A DNA stretch of 64,000 nucleotides from UBA699 sp050261915. GTDB taxonomy: Bacteria; Bacillota; Clostridia; Clostridiales; Clostridiaceae. The notes beneath the pieces were generated by a model. It was not told the origin of the DNA, did no database searches, and worked only from the letters and a program-made list of their open reading frames with translations. The stretch covers positions 20,864-84,863 of the forward strand of contig JBLNDT010000075.1 in NCBI GenBank assembly GCA_050261915.1. Direction: 5' to 3'. Shown here piece by piece: positions 50,984 to 58,871 of this stretch (position 1 is the stretch's first letter; the number at the start of each line of letters is the position of its first letter). A program made the translations under genes and the position numbers.

Positions 50984-52081
50984 ATGAAATTCAATCATTT
51001 GAAAGATGAAAACGGCTCCGTGTTAGTGATGGTAGCATTGGCTATTGTTGTAATTATGGGTTTTAGTGCTTTTGCTATTGATTTTGGGATGGGGTACTAT
51101 CAAAGACAGAAACTTCAAAGTGCAATTGATGCAGCAAGTGTGGCGGCAGCAAAAGATATTCCAAAGGGAATAAGTGTTGCACAAGCAACAGCAAACAGTT
51201 ATATAGAATTGAATGGTTTTGACCCTGATACTGATCTTGAAGAACCACCTTATGTCGATACTTCTACAAATACAGTAACAATTAAGGGACATAAGGAAGT
51301 AAATTATTTATTTGGAAAAATTATTGAAAAGGCTGCAGGGGAGGAGTACATGACGGTTAAACCTAAAGCTAAAGCTCAATTGCAGAATCCTGGGGGGGAA
51401 GCCTTTGACTATGCTGTTTTTGCGGGAGGAGGAACTGCTTCCTTTAATGGTACAAACCATACCTTCCATGGGGATGTTTATGGCAGGGATGGGGTTTCCT
51501 TGGGAAACAAGGCCAATGTTTCCGGGAAAGTAGTTTGTACAAGCAGCGGTTCTGTTAGTGAAGGCAATAACAGCACTATAGATGGCCCAGTTATTGAGGA
51601 TAGCCCTGAAATACCTATGCCGGACTTTTCTGAAGTTATTAAGGCTCAGGCGATAAAACTTGGTACATATTGCACAAACCAGATTCAGTTTGATGCTATA
51701 GTTAATGGTAAAACTGTAGAGGGTCCCATATATGTAGAAGGAGGTATTACAATTAACGGTAGAATTAAGGGAAAGGGTATAATTTGTTCTTCTGGTAAAA
51801 TCGATGCCCAGAATGCAAATCAGGCAAATACTGATTCAATCTGCTTTTATTCAAAAAATGGAGATATCACTTTTAATGGAGGTACCGGAAATATATATGG
51901 TATTTTGTATGCACCTAATGGAACTGTAAGGGATAACGGAGGACCAAATGGATCTTTACATGGAAGGATAATTGCGAAAAATGTAGATTGCAATGGTGCG
52001 AAATTCAGTGTATATTCAAACCCTAATGATTTGAATGGTGCTAATACAATGCCCACAGTTAAACTTATAGATGAAAATTAA
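50984..52081 (+). CDS. TadE/TadG-like secreted protein, copy 2
   Basis: About 365 residues; ATG 50984 follows AAGGAGG. An N-terminal TadE/G helix (DENGSVLVMVALAIVVIMGF) then a beta-rich repeat region with VSGKVVC, GIYVEGGI-like and LHGRIIAKN strands. Similar in layout to copy 1. Under c-di-GMP control. Role likely on the cell surface, perhaps as pilus-linked adhesin; unproven. Confidence 0.78.
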   Translation: MKFNHLKDENGSVLVMVALAIVVIMGFSAFAIDFGMGYYQRQKLQSAIDAASVAAAKDIPKGISVAQATANSYIELNGFDPDTDLEEPPYVDTSTNTVTIKGHKEVNYLFGKIIEKAAGEEYMTVKPKAKAQLQNPGGEAFDYAVFAGGGTASFNGTNHTFHGDVYGRDGVSLGNKANVSGKVVCTSSGSVSEGNNSTIDGPVIEDSPEIPMPDFSEVIKAQAIKLGTYCTNQIQFDAIVNGKTVEGPIYVEGGITINGRIKGKGIICSSGKIDAQNANQANTDSICFYSKNGDITFNGGTGNIYGILYAPNGTVRDNGGPNGSLHGRIIAKNVDCNGAKFSVYSNPNDLNGANTMPTVKLIDEN

Positions 52082-52308
52082 ATGTTAGTATTTTCTTATT
52101 TATTTTAAACTATGACAAAATTTGTGAAAAAATAAAAGTATTTATAAGCATTAATGTAATAAAATAGAAGAACTATTGACTATTTCGAAAATCATGTTAA
52201 AATAATAATTAAATATAAATAAAAATTTAATTAAAAATTTAATTAAAAATAAATGAAATTCTAGTATTATTATGACGGTTTTTGTATATTGTTTTTGGAA
52301 GGATAATT

Positions 52309-52656
52309 ATGAAACTTGTTAATGAAATTTCTAAAAAAACCATTTCAGAAAATCTAATAAGGGCCGATAATTATTATAAGAGATTAAAAGGGCTCATGTT
52401 TACTGATAATTTACCTGAAAACCAAGCCCTGCACATAATACCCTGCAATGAAGTTCACACCTTTTTTATGAAATATAATATTGATGTCTTATACATAGAT
52501 AAGAATAATAAAATAATTTCCATGGATGAAGAACTTAAACCTGGAAAAATCGGGAGATTCGTAAAGGGTTCTAATTCAGTAATAGAACTTCCCCCAGGAA
52601 AAATAAAAAAAGAGTGCATAGAAGTTGGACAAGTTCTCTCATTTAGTGAGGAATAG
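52309..52656 (+). CDS. DUF192 protein
   Basis: About 115 residues from ATG 52309 (GGAAGGA upstream). Short beta-barrel family (RLKGLMFTDNLP, IIPCNEVHTFFMKYNIDVLYID). Function unknown; DUF192 genes often sit in or near Tad loci. About 225 bases of AT-rich DNA separate it from the previous gene; TTGACT...TAAAAT near 52174-52203 is a possible promoter. Confidence 0.75.
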   Translation: MKLVNEISKKTISENLIRADNYYKRLKGLMFTDNLPENQALHIIPCNEVHTFFMKYNIDVLYIDKNNKIISMDEELKPGKIGRFVKGSNSVIELPPGKIKKECIEVGQVLSFSEE

Positions 52657-52690
52657 AAATTTATAAAGATTAATTGCAGGAGGAGATTTT

Positions 52691-52855
52691 ATGCAGCATA
52701 GAATTATTAAATTTTATACTGATGAACAAGGACAGGGAATGGTCGAATATGGCTTGATATTGGTTTTTGTGGCCTTGGTTGTTATTGCTGCATTAACAAT
52801 ATTTGGACAAAATGTAGCAAATTCTTACAACAATTTAAATAATAAAGTTCCATAG
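52691..52855 (+). CDS. Flp-type pilin 1
   Basis: 54 residues, too short for a simple ORF cut-off. It starts after AGGAG. It has a short positively charged leader, then the Flp signature GQGMVEYGLIL with the Gly before the cleavage site, an Ala/Val-rich hydrophobic helix, and a small polar tail (NNLNNKVP). Major or minor subunit of the Tad pilus. Confidence 0.9.
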   Translation: MQHRIIKFYTDEQGQGMVEYGLILVFVALVVIAALTIFGQNVANSYNNLNNKVP

Positions 52856-52903
52856 TCAGTTAAATAATTTAAAATAATATAAAAATAAAGGGAGGAGATT
52901 TCT

Positions 52904-53065
52904 ATGCTAAACAAAATTAAAAATATTGTTGCAAATGAAGAAGGGCAAGGTATGGTTGAATATGGTCTTATATTAGCTCTTGTTGCTGTAGTAGTAATTG
53001 CTGCATTAACATTGCTAGGACCAAAAATTGCCAATGTATTCAATAATGTAAACAACAAACTTTAG
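52904..53065 (+). CDS. Flp-type pilin 2
   Basis: 53 residues, preceded by GGAGGAG. Same GQGMVEYGLIL core and helix, tail NNVNNKL. Very similar to pilin 1, 48 bases downstream: a tandem duplication with the leader region and tail diverged. Confidence 0.92.
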   Translation: MLNKIKNIVANEEGQGMVEYGLILALVAVVVIAALTLLGPKIANVFNNVNNKL

Positions 53066-53074
53066 TAACATGAT

Positions 53075-53104
53075 CAAAGGCTTTGCATTATTGCGAAGCC
53101 TTTG
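53075..53104 (+). other. Strong hairpin between pilin 2 and the prepilin peptidase
   Basis: CAAAGGCTTTGC / GCGAAGCCTTTG, six-base loop, no U-run. It could stabilise the pilin mRNA end or partly stop polymerase, giving more pilin than assembly proteins. Confidence 0.65.
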
Positions 53105-53120
53105 AACTCTGGAGGAAACC

Positions 53121-53639
53121 ATGCTTGTGGATAAAATATTATTAATTGTGATGATTATATGTTTTGTAACTGATGTTATGAAACAGAAAATATATAATGT
53201 AGTTATTTTCCCAGCTCTAATTGCAGCATTTATTTTGAACATATACATTTATGGTTTGCCAGGTTTAAAACTCTCATTGCTTGGGTTTGCAGTTGGGTTT
53301 GCAATTCTTATTGTTCCTTACCTATTAGGTGGCATTGGTGCAGGGGATGTAAAGCTTTTAGCTTTGGTGGGAGCACTAAAGGGCAGCATGTTTGTGTTAA
53401 ACACTTCCGTTTACATGGCACTTATTGGAGGAGCAATAGCTTTAATTATAATGGTTTTTAACAAGGATGCTTTTATTTTTATTAAAAAGATATTTTCATG
53501 GATAACTTCATTTTTTGTGGGAGTTAGGTACAAATTAGAATTACAGGATGGGAGTTTATCTAAAAAATTCCCTTATGGAATAGCAATTGTGATAGGTTCT
53601 TTAATTTGCCTGTTTTTTAAGGAGGCATGGGTTATATGA
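53121..53639 (+). CDS. tadV: Prepilin peptidase (TadV/CpaA, A24)
   Basis: 172 residues, about six membrane helices. The two aspartyl motifs: D in CFVTDVMKQKIYN and GAGDVKLLALVGA. It cleaves Flp leaders. Overlaps the next gene by four bases (ATGA). Confidence 0.85.
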   Translation: MLVDKILLIVMIICFVTDVMKQKIYNVVIFPALIAAFILNIYIYGLPGLKLSLLGFAVGFAILIVPYLLGGIGAGDVKLLALVGALKGSMFVLNTSVYMALIGGAIALIIMVFNKDAFIFIKKIFSWITSFFVGVRYKLELQDGSLSKKFPYGIAIVIGSLICLFFKEAWVI

Positions 53640-54028
53640 GAAATGAAAAGGGTCAGGCGGCAGTAGAGTTTGCTTTGGTACTACCTTTCTTAATATTATT
53701 AATATGCGGGGTTATAGATTTTGGTAGAATTTTATATACCGCAAATACACTAACAGGGGCATGTGAACGTGCTGCAAGGTATGCCAGTATAAATCCAACG
53801 AAAACTGATACAGATGTTAGAGATTATATTTATAGTATTCTGCCAGCAGGCTTTGACACTACAAATATAAATGACGTTAATGCTGATCCGGATCCTACAA
53901 GAACCTCTAACACAACTGTTACAGTAACCTTTACCTACGAAATGGATTATGTTACCCCATTTATTAAAAATCTATTATCATCAGATTTCAAAACACTAAG
54001 TTTTAGTTCCGCTTGCAGAGTGGAATAA
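53636..54028 (+). CDS. tadE: TadE-like pseudopilin
   Basis: About 130 residues from ATG 53636, set by the ATGA overlap and AAGGAGG at proper distance. N-terminal GQAAVEFALVLPFLILLICGVIDFGR, the TadE signature, then a soluble beta part. Minor pilin-like subunit. Confidence 0.88.
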   Translation: MRNEKGQAAVEFALVLPFLILLICGVIDFGRILYTANTLTGACERAARYASINPTKTDTDVRDYIYSILPAGFDTTNINDVNADPDPTRTSNTTVTVTFTYEMDYVTPFIKNLLSSDFKTLSFSSACRVE

Positions 54029-54067
54029 TATTAATATTTAACTAGAAAAATGGGAGCAGGTGATTAA

Positions 54068-54721
54068 ATGAAATCCAAATATATATTAATAGTTGCTTTT
54101 ATAATGGCTATAATAACAGCTGTTTTATTTAGACAGTATGTGGTGGGTATAGATAAAAAATATAAAGCTTCTCAGAAGATTGTGTCTATTGTTGTTCCAA
54201 AGGTTAACATTCAAAAAAATCAACTGGTTACAAAAGAAATGCTGGAAATGAAGGAGTTTAGTGCAGGGTCCATTCATCCTGATGCATTGAAAAAGATTTC
54301 AGATGTGGCAGGAAAATATGCAACTACTGATATGAAAATTGGAGAGGTTCTTTTCGCCAGCAGGTTTACTGACCAGTTCAAAGAGGATAAGCTAATAACA
54401 AGAAAAATACAGGATGGCTATAGAGCACTATCTATTGCTGTAACCGATGTAAAGGCTGTTACCAAGATGATTCAGCCAGAGGATTATGTAGACGTGGTTT
54501 CAACTGCAAATGGGCAGACAAATATTATACTTTCAAATGTAAGGGTTCTTGCAGTAGGGAAAAGACTAACTGAGACAGAACTAAACAGCAAGGATAATAA
54601 TGCTGACTATGGTACGGTAACCTTGGAATTATCTCCTGGGGATGCAGTTAAAATCATAAATTCTGATGAAACAGGAAATATAAAATTCATACTTAGAGGC
54701 CAGCTAAAACCTACTAATTAG
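54068..54721 (+). CDS. cpaB: Flp pilus assembly protein CpaB/RcpC
   Basis: 217 residues. N-terminal membrane anchor, a SAF domain (VVPKVNIQKNQLVTKEMLEMKEFSAGSI) and an RcpC domain (GYRALSIAVTDVKAV...IQPEDYVDVVST). Located after tadE; periplasmic-equivalent, outside the membrane. Confidence 0.85.
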   Translation: MKSKYILIVAFIMAIITAVLFRQYVVGIDKKYKASQKIVSIVVPKVNIQKNQLVTKEMLEMKEFSAGSIHPDALKKISDVAGKYATTDMKIGEVLFASRFTDQFKEDKLITRKIQDGYRALSIAVTDVKAVTKMIQPEDYVDVVSTANGQTNIILSNVRVLAVGKRLTETELNSKDNNADYGTVTLELSPGDAVKIINSDETGNIKFILRGQLKPTN

Positions 54722-54732
54722 GAGGAATAACA

Positions 54733-55479
54733 ATGGAGACAAACGTAAATGAAAAAAAAGGAAAAATGATTATATTTATAAGCGGAAAAGGCGGAGTTGG
54801 GAAAACGGTTATATCTGTTAATATGGCTCTTGAACTGGCAGCCAGAGGCCATTCAACCTGTATAATGGATGGAGACTTTCAGTTCGGAGATCTTAACCTT
54901 GCATTGGATATTCAGCCTTCTTTTACAATAAGTGATTTAATTCAGGGAGCAGAAGCCCTTGATAACGTGAAGATCTCATATTATTTGGATAAACACAACA
55001 GCGGGGTTAGTGTTTTATCAGCACCTATCAAGCCAGAACAGGCAGATTTAATTGATGCCACCCATATTGAAAAAATATGCAATAAAATACTCCAGGAGCA
55101 TGAGTATCTTTTAGTAGACCTTCCATCAAGACTTAGTGAAAGTAATCTTACCTTTATGGAACTGGCAGATGAAATATATTTAATAACAGATACAAGTTTT
55201 ACTGCAATAAAAAATACAAAAATCATGCTTAGAATAGTAAATCTTCTAAATATAAACCATAAGATAAATATAATTATTAACAGGTCTGATGCCCAGGGAA
55301 TTATAAGGGCAGCAGATGCAAAAAATATGCTTGATGTACAAGATGTTTCATTTATTTCAAATAATACAAAGGTGGTTTCAAAATCCTTTGCTATGGGAGT
55401 ACCTTTTGTTAAAGACAAACCAAGGGAAAGAATAAGCAGGGATATTGCAGAACTGGTTGATAAGCTTTTAAAAAAATAA
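54733..55479 (+). CDS. CpaE/TadZ-like MinD-family ATPase
   Basis: 248 residues. Deviant Walker A SGKGGVGKTVISVN, MDGDFQFGDLNLAL, and a switch-II-like VDLPSRLSESNL. Localises the Tad machine. It lacks the N-terminal receiver-like domain of long CpaE proteins. Confidence 0.87.
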   Translation: METNVNEKKGKMIIFISGKGGVGKTVISVNMALELAARGHSTCIMDGDFQFGDLNLALDIQPSFTISDLIQGAEALDNVKISYYLDKHNSGVSVLSAPIKPEQADLIDATHIEKICNKILQEHEYLLVDLPSRLSESNLTFMELADEIYLITDTSFTAIKNTKIMLRIVNLLNINHKINIIINRSDAQGIIRAADAKNMLDVQDVSFISNNTKVVSKSFAMGVPFVKDKPRERISRDIAELVDKLLKK

Positions 55480-55501
55480 ATTGTAGATAAGGAAGGATAG
55501 T

Positions 55502-56878
55502 ATGGGATTACTGAATAGAATAAATACAACACAAAATGCAGAAGATTCAAAGTTTGGAAGTCGTCCAGAGGCTGCAATGTCAGGTTCTGACGACAAGTCA
55601 AAAAAACGCCCTGCTCCTTCTGGTGTTAAGGAGAGAGAACTTAAAAATAAAATACAAAGAAAGATATTGGAACAATTTGGAAACACTCAGGATATTAACA
55701 TGGTGGTTTCAAAAATTGAACCAATTGCCCATGAAATAGCAAAAAAAGAGCCTGAAAAATACAGGTTTATTAATGTTCCAAAGGTTGTTCAAGAGCTAAT
55801 TAATGATGTAACAGGGTATGGTCCTATTAATCCTCTGCTTCTAGATTCAGATGTTACAGAAGTAATGGTAAATGGACCTGATATGGTATATGTTGAAAAA
55901 AAGGGAAAAATACAGCTTACTGATATTAAATTTACAGATGATGATCAGGTTATGCAGGTTATAGAAAAAATTGTATCACCACTTGGAAGAAGAATTGATG
56001 AAAGCAGTCCTATGGTAGATGCCAGACTTCCAGACGGCTCCAGAGTTAATGCCATTATTCCACCCCTTTCACTGATAGGGCCTGTAATAACAATAAGAAA
56101 GTTTGCCAGGGAACCTTACACTATAGATGATTTAATAAATATGAAAACCTTAAGCCGTGAAATGGCGATATTTTTAAATGCCTGCGTAAAGGCAAGACTT
56201 AATATATTTATTTCAGGTGGAACAGGTTCAGGAAAAACCACAACCTTAAACGTGCTTTCATCTTTCATTCCTAATGATGAAAGAATTGTAACCATAGAAG
56301 ATGCAGCTGAACTTCAGCTTAATCAGGAACATGTAATTTCTCTTGAATCAAGGCCGGCCAATATTGAAGGTAAAGGTGCAATACCTATAAGGGAACTTGT
56401 TGTAAATGCACTTAGAATGAGACCAGACAGAATAATAGTAGGTGAGTGTAGAGGAGGAGAAGCCCTTGATATGCTTCAGGCTATGAATACCGGGCATGAT
56501 GGGTCTTTAGCTACTGGACATGCCAACAGCCCAAGGGATATGCTGGCACGTTTGGAAACAATGGTATTGATGGCAGGTGTTGAACTCCCTGTTAAAGCAA
56601 TAAGACAGCAGATTGTAGGAGCTCTTGATTTGATTGTCCAACAAGCCAGATTTAAGGATGGTACAAGAAGAATAACAAATATCACTGAAGTTCAGAATAT
56701 GGAAGGTGATGTTGTAGTACTACAGGATATATTCACCTTTGAGCACAGAGGTGTGGATGAAAGCGGAAAAATAATGGGAGATTTAATTGCTACCGGTATC
56801 AGGCCTAAGTTTTATGACAAGTTTCAAACTTACGGCTTAAATGTACCTTCATCAATTTTTAACGTAGAGAGGTGGTAA
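55502..56878 (+). CDS. cpaF: Tad pilus secretion ATPase CpaF/TadA
   Basis: 458 residues. Walker A GGTGSGKTTTLN, the Asp box and GHANSPRDMLARLETM His box, LRMRPDRIIVGECRGGEALDMLQAMNTGHDGS. Powers pilus assembly. About 60 bases of disordered N-terminal region lead. Confidence 0.95.
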   Translation: MGLLNRINTTQNAEDSKFGSRPEAAMSGSDDKSKKRPAPSGVKERELKNKIQRKILEQFGNTQDINMVVSKIEPIAHEIAKKEPEKYRFINVPKVVQELINDVTGYGPINPLLLDSDVTEVMVNGPDMVYVEKKGKIQLTDIKFTDDDQVMQVIEKIVSPLGRRIDESSPMVDARLPDGSRVNAIIPPLSLIGPVITIRKFAREPYTIDDLINMKTLSREMAIFLNACVKARLNIFISGGTGSGKTTTLNVLSSFIPNDERIVTIEDAAELQLNQEHVISLESRPANIEGKGAIPIRELVVNALRMRPDRIIVGECRGGEALDMLQAMNTGHDGSLATGHANSPRDMLARLETMVLMAGVELPVKAIRQQIVGALDLIVQQARFKDGTRRITNITEVQNMEGDVVVLQDIFTFEHRGVDESGKIMGDLIATGIRPKFYDKFQTYGLNVPSSIFNVERW

Positions 56879-56879
56879 T

Positions 56880-57863
56880 GTGGAAAATATAGTAAGCATA
56901 TTCATGTTTATTTTTATATTCATGTTAATCACAGGAGTATTATATTACTTTTTGTTAAGAAATAAGGAAATAGAGAAAAGGTTAAACTATTATCTTGATA
57001 TAGAAAAAAAATACGGCAAGGTTAAAGATAAAAAGCCAAGAGCCAAAAATTTTAAAGAGTCTTTAAAAAATTCTAATGAATTGGTAAGGGCTCTCCTTAA
57101 AAAGATGCTTACAGGCGGAAATCAGCAAAAGATTAATCAGCTGCTTATAAGTGCCGGGGTGACTTTCAAACCTGAAGAATACCTTATGCTTAAAATTTTT
57201 ATATCCGTAGTTGTGGCCGGGTGCTTTTATATCATATTCAATAGCTTAATTTTGCTTGTTGTAGGTGGAGTAGTTGGTGCTTTCATGCCAAGATACTGGC
57301 TTAAGGGCAGGATAAGAAAGAGAATTGAAAAGTTCAATGACAGTCTTGCTGACATGATTACAACTATAGTAGGGTCCTTGAAATCCGGATTCAGTTTTTC
57401 CCAGGCAATGAAAACCGTTGCGGAGGAAAGCGAATCTCCTGTTAAGGAAGAAATTCAGACCCTTCTTAATGAGATAAGCTATGGAATATCAATGGAAGAT
57501 GCTCTTTATAATCTTTATAAAAGGGTGCCTAGTGTAGACTTGGAGCTTATGATACAGGCAACTTTGATACAAAGGCAGATAGGGGGTAATTTATCTGTTA
57601 TTCTTGAAATAATAGTTGCTACTATAAGGGAAAGGAAAAAACTGGAAAGACACATAAGAACACTTACTGCCCAGGGAAGGCTTTCAGGCAAGGTAATAAG
57701 CGGATTGCCGGTTTTTATAACTATTTTCATGTTTTTATTCAACAGATCATATATAATGGACTTCTTGTCTAATACATATGGAAAAATTGCTATAGGTGTG
57801 GGAGTATTTTTGTGTATAATCGGATTTTTTATGATAAGTAGAATTACTAAAATCGAGGTGTAG
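56880..57863 (+). CDS. tadB: Tad inner-membrane platform protein TadB
   Basis: 327 residues, GTG start after AGAGGTGG. T2SF domain (FNDSLADMITTIVGSLKSGFSFSQAMKTV, EISYGISMEDALYNL) with membrane helices before and after. Platform for the ATPase. Confidence 0.92.
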   Translation: MENIVSIFMFIFIFMLITGVLYYFLLRNKEIEKRLNYYLDIEKKYGKVKDKKPRAKNFKESLKNSNELVRALLKKMLTGGNQQKINQLLISAGVTFKPEEYLMLKIFISVVVAGCFYIIFNSLILLVVGGVVGAFMPRYWLKGRIRKRIEKFNDSLADMITTIVGSLKSGFSFSQAMKTVAEESESPVKEEIQTLLNEISYGISMEDALYNLYKRVPSVDLELMIQATLIQRQIGGNLSVILEIIVATIRERKKLERHIRTLTAQGRLSGKVISGLPVFITIFMFLFNRSYIMDFLSNTYGKIAIGVGVFLCIIGFFMISRITKIEV

Positions 57864-57866
57864 CTT

Positions 57867-58784
57867 ATGGTAGAAGTTATTTTTTCTTTTTTGATTACAA
57901 TTGTATTTACAGTGTTCTTTTTCATTTATAGAAATATTGAAAAAGAAAGAAAAGTAAAGGGAAGAATTGATTCCTACGTCCAACTGAGAGATCAGAAGGA
58001 GGAAGCTCCTACTAAGGAAAAGAAAAAGTTTTCGAATATTACAGGCAATTTCAAAAGCAAATTAAGAAAATACTATAATAACAACATTCCATCCCATAAG
58101 GAGGAAGAAATCCAAAAGAAACTATTAACCGCAGGAAATCCATTCAAGATGACAGTAGCTGACTATTATATTATAAACAACCTGCTAAGGATTTCTATTC
58201 CATTACTATTTTGTGCCTTTGGGATTTTTGTAAAGCTTAGCATACTAAAAATTGCTTTTATGGTAGTAATAGGTGTGGCTGTGTCAATTAAGACTATGGA
58301 TATTTATATTTACCTAAAGGCTAAGGAGAGAAACCAAAAAGCTCTTAGAGAACTCCCGGATTTTCTAGATATTTTAACTATAAGTGTTGAGGCAGGTCTA
58401 GGATTTGATTTAGCACTAACCAGAACAATTGATAAAAGGCAAGGGATACTTTGTACGGAATTTCATACCTGTCTGGAAGAAATGCGTCTAGGAAAGTCAA
58501 GAAGGGAAGCACTGGTAAACTTAAAGGAAAGATTGGCCTTCGATGAGATGATATCCTTTATTAACAGTATAATTCAGTCTGAAAGACTCGGAACTGGTAT
58601 TGTTCAAACTCTCAGAGCAAGATCTGAAGATGAAAGGGACAAGAGGAAGCAGAGGGCTGAGGAACAGGCAATGAAAACCACTATCAAAATCTTGTTTCCA
58701 CTAGTGTTTTTTATATTCCCAAGCATTTTTATAATACTTCTGGGGCCTGCAATTGTTCAAATTGCAAAGACATTTGGACATTAG
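57867..58784 (+). CDS. tadC: Tad inner-membrane platform protein TadC
   Basis: 305 residues, second T2SF protein (LRELPDFLDILTISVEAGLGFDLALTRTI, MRLGKSRREALVNLKERL). Paralog of TadB; both form the membrane platform. Ends the locus. Confidence 0.92.
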   Translation: MVEVIFSFLITIVFTVFFFIYRNIEKERKVKGRIDSYVQLRDQKEEAPTKEKKKFSNITGNFKSKLRKYYNNNIPSHKEEEIQKKLLTAGNPFKMTVADYYIINNLLRISIPLLFCAFGIFVKLSILKIAFMVVIGVAVSIKTMDIYIYLKAKERNQKALRELPDFLDILTISVEAGLGFDLALTRTIDKRQGILCTEFHTCLEEMRLGKSRREALVNLKERLAFDEMISFINSIIQSERLGTGIVQTLRARSEDERDKRKQRAEEQAMKTTIKILFPLVFFIFPSIFIILLGPAIVQIAKTFGH

Positions 58785-58805
58785 AAATTGAGGATTGCAA
58801 ATTCA

Positions 58806-58845
58806 ACCCCTTTAAGATAAAGTTTACTTAAAGGGGTATTTTATT
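58806..58845 (+). terminator. Terminator after the Tad locus
   Basis: ACCCCTTTAAG / CTTAAAGGGGT with 10-base loop, then ATTTTATT. Confidence 0.85.
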
Positions 58846-58871
58846 ATATTAAACTGGCAGGAGTGATTGTA

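Noticed and set aside
52200..52260. AATTTAATTAAAA repeats before DUF192
   Set aside because: Plain AT-rich intergenic sequence with a short tandem copy; no function can be given.
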